From NCBI GenBank assembly GCA_963921195.1, contig OY992539.1, forward strand, positions 102,866,964 through 102,930,963: a stretch of DNA of 64,000 bases. The letters run 5' to 3'. The notes beneath the pieces are model-generated. The model was not told where the DNA came from. It ran no database searches and saw only the letters and a list, made by a program, of their open reading frames with translations. The position numbers were made by a program, and so were the translations under genes. Shown piece after piece: positions 24,262-34,503 of the stretch. Within the stretch, counting starts at the first letter, position 1; the number at the start of each line of letters is the position of its first letter. Source of the stretch: Pegoplata infirma (lineage: Eukaryota > Arthropoda > Insecta > Diptera > Anthomyiidae).

Positions 24262-25984
24262 CATTAGGGTGCTCAAAAAAAAATGAAGTTGTTAAATATT
24301 GACCGTAGCTCCTTGGAAATATGCATTTGAGTGTAAAAATATGTTTCACAAAATTATAGGGTAATTGGATGTGGGTAAAGCATGCCTCATCGGCCCTGAA
24401 GTTTGAAAAAAGGGTTGCATGGGGAAAATATAATTTTTTTGTCATTTTCTCAATTTTTTTGGTATTTTGATTTAAGTTTGAATTCAAATGATTACTGAAT
24501 TGTGATGAAGAGCTAATTGCCTATCTAAAAAGGTATTATAAATTAAAATCGGTTAAAAATCAGCCAAATTATTACAACTTCCCCAGGCAACTAAATTGTG
24601 TCAGACCACTTAATCAAGGAATTCGATCCCCATTTTTGAAATTTATTGAAATTAACTACTGTAATAACATTTTTTTATTCTTCAAGTCCCAATGTTCTAA
24701 GAAGATAAATATTTTTCATATTGCGTTTTGCTAACTTGTTTTAAATAAATGCTAAAGTGGTCTGAATTTTTCAATACTATTTTCAAATCTCCAATTTTTA
24801 ATTTTTATTTTTTTTGTTTAAGAAATTTTAAAAAATCGACAATGTGAGCTTAAGGATTTGTTAAGTACATATAAAGGAATAAAATTCCTAAAAAGTGTAG
24901 GCTTTGCTGTTTTTATTTGGCTATTACAGTGATGTAATTTCGGCGGATTTTGGGAAAAAACTTTTTTAGCTTTTATTTTTTTTTGTTTTTTTACGAACTT
25001 CGTATATTTTGGACCGAATTATATCAACACGAGAAAGAATACTTCAATTCGCAAAATTAGGGCGAAATTGAGATATAAAAAATTGCCCCTGTTAAGTGTC
25101 AAAGGTCAAATTTTAGAAAATTTTGAATTTTTAAACATTAACAGATTTGCTGGGCGGATTTTGCTGATTCTACTTGATATTATTTTAGTTCGTCTAAACT
25201 AAATGGCATATAATTAAAATTTAGGAATTTAACCCCTATACCTTTTTCATTTAATGGAGATAATGTAAGTGTATTTTGTTCTTAGGGTCGAATAGGCCCC
25301 ACCAGCACTAAAGGGTAAATATTCTGAATTTAAATAAAAAGAAGTATGTTAAGAGCTTTTAAAATGACATCAAGTAGTTTCATTTATTTCCAATCAGAAA
25401 ATCTGATAACGTTTAAAAATTCAAAATCTTCTAAAATTTGTCCTTTGACCTTTAGTTTGGGCAATTTTTAATTTCTTAATTTCGGCCTTAATTTGCGAAT
25501 TGAAGTATTCTATCTCGTGTTGATATAATTCGGTCCAAATCATATTAAGTTTGTAAAAAAACCGAAAAAATAAATAAATAAAAGCTAAAAAAAAATGCCA
25601 AAAATCACTACTTTCCCGAAATCTGCCGAAATTACATCGAATTCCTTGTTCAAGTGGTCTGCCACACGTTAGTTGCCGGGGGAAGCTGTAATAACTCGGC
25701 TGATTTTCAACCGATTTTAATTTGTAATACCTTATTAGATAGGCAATTAACTTTAAATCACATTTCAGTGATCATTTGAATTCAAGCTTGACTCAAAATA
25801 TCGAAAAAATTGAAAAAACGTCATATTTTCCCCTTGCAATCTGTTTTTCTAACTTCAGGGCCGATGCGGCACGCCTTACCCACATCCGATTACCCTATCA
25901 TTTTGTAAAACATATTTTTACACCCAAATGCAAGTTTATAGGGGGAATTACGGTCAATATTAAACAACTTCATTCACCCTAATG
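24262..25984. mobile_element. Foldback element with CATTAGGGTG termini (TA TSD)
   Basis: The ends CATTAGGGTGCTCAAA and the complement of TTCACCCTAATG are inverted copies flanked by TA (24260-24261, 25985-25986). The arms pair over most of the element: near 24610 and 25650 AGTGGTCTG faces its complement, near 25100 and 25460 GTCAAAGGTCAAA faces TTTGACCTTTAG-like sequence, and the centre is near 25270. No transposase. Open frames inside, such as 24113-24487 minus, are arm sequence. Confidence 0.7.
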
Positions 25985-26208
25985 TACACAGCAAAACCAC
26001 AGACTATATACAGACTCGACCGTAGAGTTTTATAAGAAAAAATGGGGAAAAACTTAGCGATTTTAGAAGAAAACACAGCGGTTTTTAGTCCATTTTACGC
26101 TAACATGGCAACACTTTCTACGACTTAGGAGTGAGTGAAACAACAAAAACCGATCTGGCATCCATGTTTCTTATGGCGCGTTTTATCAGTTTTCTCTTTC
26201 TAACCTAA

Positions 26209-26473
26209 GAGCCCAGTCACAATTGGCACCACCGTCGACGAACCACTGCAAAAGAGAGAGCGACACATTAAAATTAAGCGACAGACGACCGGACACATTT
26301 TTTAAAGAAAAAGACGCTCATATCAGTCACACATCTATTTTTTTTCTTTTGTCATCCCATAAAAGCAGGTATGCAATGTGTCTTGTGTGCAACACACACA
26401 CAATATATTAACTCCAATTGGAAAAATTAGCATATTTTGTTGAACATATGGCAACGCTATTGTGACTCGGCTC
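26209..26473. mobile_element. PIF/Harbinger-like MITE (TSD TAA)
   Basis: The ends GAGCCCAGTCACAATTGG and the complement of CTATTGTGACTCGGCTC are inverted copies flanked by TAA (26206-26208, 26474-26476). At 265 bp with no coding capacity it is non-autonomous. It lies in the extra segment that splits the left arm of the 25997-27519 element. Confidence 0.75.
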
Positions 26474-27122
26474 TAATTCGTAGAATAATTTGAATATATT
26501 AACCATATGGTTAAAGAATACTTTTTTGACACCTGTCACTTATGAGATTAATCACAATTGGAGCGGGAAGCGGTTTTCAGCAACTCTCCCCATACATTTT
26601 GTATGCAATCAAAACTCCGCGGCGTTTTTCCGCCGAAATAGATTCTATTCTATTTTCATGGCGTTTTTTCTCTCTCTCTCATTTTTCCTCTCATTTTACT
26701 TTTTGGCGTTGCCAGACTTTAACCAAAAAAAGTATTTGTTATATATGGTTTTTGAATTGAGAAATTAGTGAAAGAAAAATTTTTAATTTTTCTAAAAATT
26801 TAAGACATCCTGGTTTGTTTCTTACTAGTTTCATATTATCCAGTTATAATAATCTTCAGAAAAACTTTTAATGTCAAATTTATTTAGTTAATAGTCAAAA
26901 AAACTCTATATGTGAAAATTATTTACAGATCGCAGCCGACAAGGATTGAACTCATCATCATCTGTAATACTTTGCTAATAACTGCTTGTAACGTACAATC
27001 ACACTAGACCGATACGCCAAGTAGGCTGTTAAGCAAGTATCAACTAAATCTGATTTTTTCAATTCGAGTGTGGTTGTTGCTGTTGTTTTTTTCTAACAGA
27101 AGACTTTTTATTGTAATTATGT

Positions 27123-27404
27123 GTAAACAAACTTTTATTTTTAGTAATCATTATTCTTCTTCTTCTCCTTCATTAGAGCCTGAGCTCGACTGTCTTTACA
27201 GAAACAATAATTTAAAAATAACGACTATAAGTCGCCCTAAGTGGCAATAATCAGAATCTTTGGAAAAATGGAAACAGCTAACATTTGTGTCTAAAATATA
27301 GACCATGTCTGGCAATGTTTGCAAAAATAAGAACTTAGATCAGAATTGATGAAGGAGAGGAAGAAGAATAATGATTACTAAAAATAAAAGTTTGTTTAGC
27401 AAAG
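27123..27404. repeat. Hairpin arms with TTCTTCTTCTTCTCC stem
   Basis: The segment at 27123-27178 (GTAAACAAACTTTTATTTTT, then TAGTAATCATTATTCTTC) is inverted at 27345-27404 (GAAGAATAATGATTACTA, then AAAAATAAAAGTTTGTTT). The ~55-bp arms are nearly perfect and separated by about 165 bp. It may be the core of the surrounding element. Confidence 0.6.
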
Positions 27405-27524
27405 AAACCGCGAACCGCTTGACGCTTAATTTAAATTAATCGCTCGATTTTTGAAGCCTTTTTCCGCTTCCCGCTCCAATTGTGATTATTCTCTATGTCG
27501 AGTCTGTATTGGTCTGTGGCAAAA

Positions 27525-28411
27525 CTTTGGTAATGTGTGGTGATTTGTTTTTTTTTATAATTCTATGCAAAGATCAGTTTTTATTTATTTTTCCAATTTG
27601 ATTCCAAATCATTTTTAATAATTTAAACCTAACCGAGTTTTTGTGGGAATCGAACCCATGCAGAGTGGGAAAAAATCAACTTTTTTTCCAATTTTGAGTA
27701 CAGTTCGAAATTCTTTACCGATTAATGTTTTTCTTCTTTTAAATTTAGCGAACGCGTATCGTGTTTTTAATTTGTTTAACTATCCATGAAACTAATGCAA
27801 AACCTTTGTCGTTGTAGAGTAAAAGGCAAAGGCTCTGGTGGGAATCGAACCAACAACCTGCACTTATTTACAGATTATCACGCTACATATTAACCTACCA
27901 CAGAGCAGTAGAAACACGAAAGTAATGAATTGAAAAACCTCGTGGAGCTGCGATGAAAGAACCGCCGGTAGTTGTGCTTAGGGAAACATCTGCTTTGGAA
28001 AAAATCTTGTTCATTTTATTTTGGGCTATTTTTCGTTTCATTCTTGGGAATTTTTTCGTTAATTTGGAACGAAATATCGTATTTTTCTTTTTGGGTCCTT
28101 TTTCATAATTTTTGGCCGATTTTGCATTTCATAACATTTTTTGGACGATTTTTCCCACAGCCTTTTTAAATTTACAATTTTAAATCGCGAATATCGCAAA
28201 TACGAGCACTAACTTCGAAAAATGGCTAGCACCATTGAATTCAGCGTACCCGAGTTAGCTTTACACGCAAGGTGTCCAGCTTGGTAATTTTTGCGACTGG
28301 CACAGTGTGATTTTAGAATTCTAAAAATCATAAATTAACATATAAGCAAATAATAAAATATATTTTTTTTTATATTTTGTTTACCAATTATGATTAAGCA
28401 AAATATAAGCC
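27525..28411. other. Spacer with two tRNA B-box-like sites
   Basis: No protein gene seen. Read on the minus strand, GGTTCGATTCC, identical to the tRNA T-arm/B-box consensus, occurs at 27647-27657 and 27841-27851. The second is part of the tRNA-like segment listed next. Otherwise AT-rich and unassigned. Confidence 0.45.
27836..27906 (-). pseudogene. tRNA-like segment, degenerate
   Basis: On the minus strand it starts near GCTCTGTGGTAGGTTA and ends GGTTCGATTCCCACCAGAGC. The ends can pair (GCTCTG with CAGAGC) and a perfect B-box word is present. The T-stem has at least one mismatch and no confident anticodon loop is visible, so a decayed tRNA or a tRNA-derived SINE head is more likely than a working tRNA. 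Confidence 0.35.
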
Positions 28412-28414
28412 TTA

Positions 28415-28694
28415 TACCATATTCACATTGGCATGTTTAAATTTAAACATGTGTTTCCCCATACATTTAAAACAAAACATAGTTTAATTTTAAACATCTC
28501 CAAAACATTTCCAAAACATCTCGGAAACACAAAATAACAACCCTGTATTAAGTTGTCATCAAAAAAACAGCCGCTGCTAAACGAACCAGAAGAGAAGCGG
28601 ATGCTTTTTTAAACTACTGGCAATGCGAACACTTTCGTTTAATTTTAAACACAAAAGTTAAACGATGTTTTAAACATTGTATGCGAATATGGTA
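28415..28694. mobile_element. PIF/Harbinger-like MITE (TSD TTA), abutting another
   Basis: The left end TACCATATTCACATTGGC and the complement of the right end, TACCATATTCGCATACAATG, are inverted copies extending to TGTTTAAA. TTA flanks both sides (28412-28414, 28695-28697). The right TTA is also the left duplication of the next element. 280 bp, no coding capacity. Confidence 0.75.
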
Positions 28695-28697
28695 TTA

Positions 28698-28938
28698 CAG
28701 GCCTATTCACAGTTATGACTGCTTATGACTAATTTTGTTATTTCAAACTTCATATTCCCTGTGTTTAAAAAGTCTCAAAATTTAAAAGTATTTGTAAATT
28801 TTGAGACGATGTAGGTAGCAGGTCTTTATTTTTTTGAAATTTTCAAACAAAATTCGAATTTTTTTATGTTTGTTTACAACAACCACATGGAAAAAATTGA
28901 GTTATGATTGAGTTATGACTTTTTTGTGAATAGGTCCC
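28698..28938. mobile_element. PIF/Harbinger-like MITE, copy 2 (TSD TTA)
   Basis: The ends CAGGCCTATTCAC and GTGAATAGGTCCC are flanked by TTA (28695-28697, 28939-28941). It is the second copy of the element at 4171-4430 and lacks about 20 bp of its left-internal part. It inserted at the TTA that bounds the preceding MITE. Confidence 0.8.
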
Positions 28939-29139
28939 TTAATCTAAAAGAAAATTTATTGAAATTAGTACATTATTTTTAATGATTTATGCTTTTAAAA
29001 AGGGAAAATTCATGAATTTTTGTCTGGTTATATAAACCAAAATAATAATACATATATTTGCAAATGTTAATCACATCGTTGATAAGGGGTTTAAATACCT
29101 TTAAGTAAGTCTATACAGCATATTCGACCCCTGCCTTAT

Positions 29140-29310
29140 ACATTTTTATACCCTACACCACACTGTGGTACAGGGTATAATGAGTTTGTGCTGATGTTTG
29201 TAACTACCCGAAATATTGGTCCTATACCGATCGACTTTGAATCACTTTTTGAGTTTATTTAGCGATGTCCGTCTGTCTGTCCCTCCGTCCGTCCGTCCGT
29301 CTCAAAGTGG
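29140..29310 (+). repeat. ACCCTACACCACA hairpin and GTCCGTC-rich repeat
   Basis: ATACCCTACACCACACTGTG is followed by its inverted partner GGTACAGGGTATAA, then a run of GTCTGTCTGTCC and CCGTCCGTCCGTCCGTC. I recognise this arrangement as typical of dispersed repeats in fly genomes but cannot name the family. Right boundary not resolved. Confidence 0.5.
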
Positions 29311-30321
29311 GCCAAAGTACCATTTTGGTGTTTAAAAAATTATATCTCCTAAACTATTTGTCTGATCAATAAAAGTTCAATTGAGAAAACATATGTAGTT
29401 GAGGATGTAGGCTTTCAGAAAATTATAACTTGAAACACCCTGTTTTACAACAGGGTTACCCAAATGAATGCCGAAGATCAATGTCATATCGCCATATATA
29501 AAACTAGCTTACCATCCCGGTACTTCGTTACCGGTTGTGTTGAATACTGGATAATAGAATGATCAGGATTACTCTATCGATTTCCAAAAAAATTCCCCTA
29601 CGTAGTGTTTGTTTTATTTACTTGTGGACGTTTAAGTCTTCCATAAAAAAATATTTCAATGAATAATTTAAACAATAAAATTTGAATAACTTCGCTGGTA
29701 TGTTATAATGTTCGTTCCGGGGGAAAAATATATTGACAGTTTTCGAGCTCTTAAATAAATATTTCAGTGAAAAAAGAAATTGGAATAAAAAAAATAAGTT
29801 TGAGTGAAAAAATATATAGAGGGAAAAAATATGGAGAAAAAAGCTAAACACGAAAAATTTCAGTAAAAAATATCATTCCATATTGTTCCCTGCTCTATTC
29901 CATTTTGTTCCCCGTTCTACTCCATTTCATTTTCAATTCCATCTCCTTCTTCTAAGGTCATTATTATAGGAACAAAAAAAGTACCAAAAGTACACTTTAT
30001 TACCCCCATTAGAAACGGAATTTCCAAAAAGTACCTCTTCCAGAATGTTTTTTCTTCACCGAAGTATTCTATACTCCATATTTCAATTATATAGGATCAT
30101 TGTTTCAGCAAATATTAAAAGTACTTTTAATCCCCGTTAAGAAACGTTTCCAAAAAGTACTTTTCCACATCTTTTTTTTACCGAAGGATTTTACATTCCA
30201 AATTTTAAGTTTCTGTGACCATTATATTTTTTGGAACCTTTTCCAATTTCAAGTTTCTATGATAATTATTTCAGGAAATAAAAAAGTATCAAAAAGTGTA
30301 CTTTCGGTACTTTTAACAAAA
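29311..30321. other. AT-rich sequence grading into decayed tandem repeats
   Basis: No gene seen. From about 29990, decayed versions of the downstream repeat appear (ACCAAAAGTACACTTT, GAAACGGAATTTCCAAAAAG, CAAATATTAAAAGTAC), an older edge of the array at 30590-31450. Confidence 0.5.
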
Positions 30322-30567
30322 CGTACTTTTTATAGAAGGTACTTTTTATAAAAGGTACTTTTTATAAAAAGGTACTTTTTATAAAAGGTACTTTTTATAA
30401 AAGGTACTTTTTATAAAAGGTACTTTTTATAAAAGGTACTTTTTATAAAAGGTACTTTTTATAAAAGGTACTTTTTATAAAAGGTACTTTTTATAAAAGG
30501 TACTTTTTATAAAAGGTACTTTTTATAAAAGGTACTTTTTATAAAAGGTACTTTTTATAAAAGGTAC
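30322..30567 (+). repeat. 16-bp tandem array with TATAAAA in each unit
   Basis: The unit GGTACTTTTTATAAAA repeats about 15 times almost without change, apart from a first unit with TATAGAA and one unit with an extra A. Each unit has a TATA-box-like word and a GTAC palindrome. The homogeneity suggests recent expansion. Confidence 0.9.
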
Positions 30568-30589
30568 CATTATATCAGTAAATTAAAAA

Positions 30590-31450
30590 AAGAACCAAAA
30601 GTACACTTTTTTCCATTTTACCCCCGTAGAGTCAACATTGGCAAAAACCCAGCCATGGTGAATATTTTTTCCGGGAGGTGAACCTACATTGCAAATTTTA
30701 AGTTTATAGGACCATTATTTAAGACAATATATAAAAGGTACCAAAAGTACAGTTTTTTACCCTTTTTACCCTTTTTACCCCTTAGAATCAACATTGGCAA
30801 AATCCAGCCTTAGTAGATTTATATTCCGGGAGCTGAACCTACATTCAAAATTTCAAGTGTCTAGGACCATTATTTTAGGAAATATAAAAGGTACCAAAGG
30901 TACATTTTTTTACCCATTTTACCCCCTTAAAATCAACATTGGCAAAAATCCAGCCTTACTGGATCTATATTCCGGGAGGTGAACATACAGTCCAAATTTC
31001 AAGTTTCTGTGACCATTATTTTAGGAGATATAAAAAGTACCAAAAGCACAGTTTTTTACCCTTTTTACCCCCTTAGAATCAACATTGGAAAAAATCCGGC
31101 CTTACTGGATCTATATTCCAGGAGTTGAACATATAATCCAAATTTCAAGTCTCTGTGACCATTATTTCAGGAGATATAAAAAGTACCAAAAGTACAGTTT
31201 TTTACCCTTTTTGTCCCCTTAGAATCAACATTGGCAAAAATCCGGCCTTACTGGATCTATATTCCGGGAGGTGAACATACAGTCCAAATTTCAAGTCTCT
31301 GTGACCGTTATTTCAGGAGATATAAAAAGTACCAAAAGTACAGTTTTTTACCCTTTTTACCCCCTTAGAATCAACATTGGCAAAAATCCAGCCTTAGTGG
31401 GTCTACATTCCGGGAGGTGGACCTACAGTCCAAATTTCAAGTCTCTGGCT
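30590..31450 (+). repeat. ~146-bp tandem repeat, about six units
   Basis: The phrase TCAACATTGGCAAAA recurs near 30630, 30787, 30930, 31078, 31223 and 31369, a period of about 144-157 bp. Each unit also carries ACCAAAAGTACAG, TTTACCCCCTTAGAA, ATTCCGGGAGGTGAACA and AAATTTCAAGTCTCTGTGAC. The array stops at a GTCAGTCAGTCAGTCAGTCA run and TTTTATATATATAGAT (31484-31530). Open frames within it only follow the repeat. Confidence 0.85.
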
Positions 31451-31843
31451 TCAGCGGTTTGGGCTGGGCGATGATGAATGGGTATGTCAGTCAGTCAGTC
31501 AGTCACATTACTCTTTTATATATATAGATCGTGTGTGCAATTGTTACTATGAGATCTATCCAACTAAGAATTACACCATAGATACGGTTTAAGCTTTTAT
31601 GCTTTTTATTTGCATTTGCTACCGGTAGATGGCGCTAGTATTAAGATTTTAAACAAACTCTTATATTAATTACGATTGGACAGCAGTTCAGATTATATGT
31701 ATGTTTCGTCAAAAAAAAAAATATTTGTGAATGGACCCAATAGGTGGCGCTGGGGCGGAGTTATTTGAAATATTAATGTATACGATGCAAATTAATTAAA
31801 ACTCAGAACATAACATTAACTTAACAAATAAAACAAAAACAAT

Positions 31844-31990
31844 AGAGGTATTCAGAGTCTTGCTTGCCAGCCCTGGCACTTGTGGTAAAAGAGCACTTTT
31901 CAAAATTACTTTTCAAAATACATGTATTTTTTGAAAGAAGTACTCTTTTGCTACATTGCCAGGGCTGGCAACAAGACTCTGAATACCTCT
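31844..31990. mobile_element. 147-bp hairpin MITE (candidate TSD AAT)
   Basis: AGAGGTATTCAGAGTCTTGC at the left and CAAGACTCTGAATACCTCT at the right form arms that pair over about 65 bp, through TTGCCAGCCCTGGCA. AAT flanks both ends (31841-31843, 31991-31993). It is nearly all stem. Confidence 0.65.
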
Positions 31991-31993
31991 AAT

Positions 31994-33007
31994 ATGTATT
32001 TTTTCAACCAATTTTAAAAAATTGGTTTATTGATTTTTTTTAATTGCCGAATAGAAAATTTTAGGCATAGATATTAGGATATTTGAAGGTATGGACAAGA
32101 ATAATGTATATATATATATGTTTAATGTTTATTGTTGAAAAAGCGCTGGTACTTTAACTAAAACAAAATTTTCTTTGAATTAAATCAGAGAAGGGCTTGT
32201 ATAGTTTATTATATGTAGCTCTAAAAAAAATATTTACACTAGTAGAGACTCTCATTATTTTTAGTCATATACTACCAATGTTTATTTTTCTTTCGTGTTT
32301 ATTTCAAACTGTTTAGTAATTCAATATTTGCAAGCTTTATACCGTAATATGTTATTTTTAGGGGCTTTTTATTATTAATTTGTTGGTTCCTTTCAAAGAA
32401 TTAAAAAAAATACAAAAGTACCAATAAAAGTACCAAAAAAAGTACAAAAAAGTACCAGAAATAAAAACAAAAAAAATGGATAAAAAATACCTTTCTAATG
32501 GTGCCTTATATGTGTGAGTAGGATCATTCAAAAGTACCAAAATATTTAAAAATCATGTACAATTACAGCAACTTGACATCGGCATATTTTATAAAAAAAA
32601 ATTGTGTAAACCGGACGGGCAGACTAGGGCAGCCAATTTTTTATTTGAGGGTACTTTATTAGTTGTAGTTTAAAATAAAATTAGTTTTGAGGGTGACATT
32701 TGCTGAGCACTTTTCTAATCTCTTTGAATATTCAAAGGTATGTGCAAAATGTGGTTTATCCAACTTAACTGCCGGGGCGACCCCTCAGAGGAAGGTAACA
32801 TCAATGAATGTTTTTTTTGCAAACTTGGGTCCTCCCTTCATCAAAAAAAAATTAATAACTTAAACCTATCGGCAATTCTTATTATATAACGTGACAACAA
32901 ATTTGCAGCTTCAAAAAGGTGAGTGTGCATATTTTTTTTATTTTCAATGTTTGAAGCCCTGTATCTTTCCTAATAGTGTACCAATCCTAGCACTATTAAT
33001 AGATTTA
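31994..33007. other. AT-rich spacer, no gene seen
   Basis: No gene recognised. AAGTACC words cluster at 32410-32460, echoing the arrays at 30-31.5 kb. The 60-codon minus-strand frame at 32358-32540 is low-complexity. Confidence 0.5.
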
Positions 33008-33755
33008 TATTAGCATGTCCCGAAATGAGGAAATTTTGGAATTTTTTTAGGGCATACCCCCAGAACGATGCTTATTGAAGAGCTGATTACAGGAAAAATA
33101 ATTAAAAAATTGTTGGATGTCATCTTCATGGCGCAACCAGCGCTTAAAGTTTGCATCCGTGGTGCATTTGGTCAAAAAAAAAAAAAAAAATTTTATTTTT
33201 AAAATTGGTGCCAAAAGTTTCGTTAGGTGGAGTACATTCAGAAAAAAATGTTTATATCGTTTTCGTGGAGCAATTTTGGTCCAGCGCAACGTTTTGAAAC
33301 TTCGAAGATGCTTAATTTATTACATATTTTTTTAAGTTTTTGTAAAAAACAGCTTTTTATACAAAGGCTTGAACATAAACTCCGTTTTATACAAAATTTT
33401 AAAAGAACTCTAACAAACTCCGGTTTTTACAAAAACTTAAAAAAATATAGAATAAATTACACCTTTTCAAAATTTCAAAACGTTGTGCTGGACCAAAATT
33501 GCTCCATGAAAACTTTATAAATATTTTTTCCAGAATGTACTCTACCTAACGAAACTTTTGGCACCAATTTGAAAAATAAAAAAAAATATTTTTTTTTCAC
33601 CAAATGCACTACGGATGTAAACTTTAAGCGCTGGTTGCGCCCTGAAATTGACCTCTAAAATTTTTTTAATATTTTTTCCCGTAACCAGCTCTTTACTAAG
33701 CATCATTCTAGGGGTATGCCCTAAAATTTTTCATTTTCGGGACACGCTAATTTAT
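33008..33755. mobile_element. Foldback element, arms ~300 bp
   Basis: ATTAGCATGTCCCGAAATG at the left is mirrored by CATTTTCGGGACACGCTAAT at the right. Inward the arms continue through GGGCATACCCC / GGGGTATGCCC, AACCAGCGCTTAAAG / CTTTAAGCGCTGGTT and GGAGCAATTTTGGTCCAGC / GCTGGACCAAAATTGCTCC. The spacer is about 33310-33455. Short frames on both strands are arm sequence. Edges are approximate. Confidence 0.65.
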
Positions 33756-33834
33756 ATGCAGCCATTATCTAAGATTATTCGTGTTATGTTCAGTTTTTAT
33801 TGTGGTATAGATAATTTTTTATTTTTTGGACGCT

Positions 33835-34503
33835 AGATTGATGATTTAGTCCACTGTGCGTCTGTCTGTCCATGTAAACGGTGTAAACACGATACAGGTC
33901 GCACTTTTTAATTAATTGGCTTGAAATTTTAAACTTAAGCCTCTTTTGGCCCAAGGACGAAGCCTATTGAAATTGGAAAAAATCGGTCCATATTTAGATT
34001 TAGCCCGCATACAAAGGTCTTCTTTAGTATTGGCTCAAATTACTCTTATAACCGCATTTTAATAGGTATCTTTTCGAATTTTGGCAGGTAATCATGTTTC
34101 ATCATCACAAATCACCATTCCGAATTTTAGTTCTTCTTGTAGCCCCCATAAAAACCACCTTCCCGATTTTCACATAAATCTCTAAAATTTCATGAAAATA
34201 GAAAATATTTAATTAAAATTTTGTTTGTGTATGTTAAACGCGTACTTTAATAACCTTATCAAATCTGATTATCATCGGACCATTTTTGGACTTAGGTCCC
34301 ATGTGAAAATTTCGCCCGATATTCAGTTCAAGCGGTTTATTGTCATCAAAAAGAAGCCTATTCCACTCAAATTTGATTTGTGAGTGCTTTTTACACTTTT
34401 TAAAGATTTGACAAAACATAGATCTAATCAGTCCATGTTTCAACTTGGGACCCATTTCCCGGGAAACTCTAGTGTAGGGTATTATATGGTCGGTCTTGAC
34501 CGA
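33835..34503. repeat. Dispersed repeat with GGTCGGTC...GACCGACTATA end
   Basis: It starts with GTGCGTCTGTCTGTCCATG and ends with GTGTAGGGTATTATATGGTC followed by GGTCTTGACCGACTATAATT. This resembles the edge of a dispersed fly repeat related in style to those at 29140 and 36285. No coding capacity recognised; boundaries approximate. Confidence 0.45.

Larger units (their letters stand above)
25997..27519. mobile_element. DNA element with CCACAGAC termini (5-bp TSD CAAAA)
   Basis: The left end CCACAGACTATATACAGACT and the complement of the right end, CCACAGACCAATACAGACTC, are similar and flanked by CAAAA (25992-25996, 27520-27524). The right arm continues inward into AATCACAATTGGAGCGGGAA. The left arm is split: its inner part, identical over 24 bp, lies at 26549-26572, after about 516 extra bases at 26028-26543 flanked by GAG. 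The superfamily is not determined; a 5-bp duplication excludes the TA and TWA groups. Confidence 0.6.

Noticed and set aside
27836..27906. A functional tRNA gene
   Set aside because: Only the T-arm and outer stem are convincing; mismatches and no clear anticodon loop. Kept as a degenerate tRNA-like segment.
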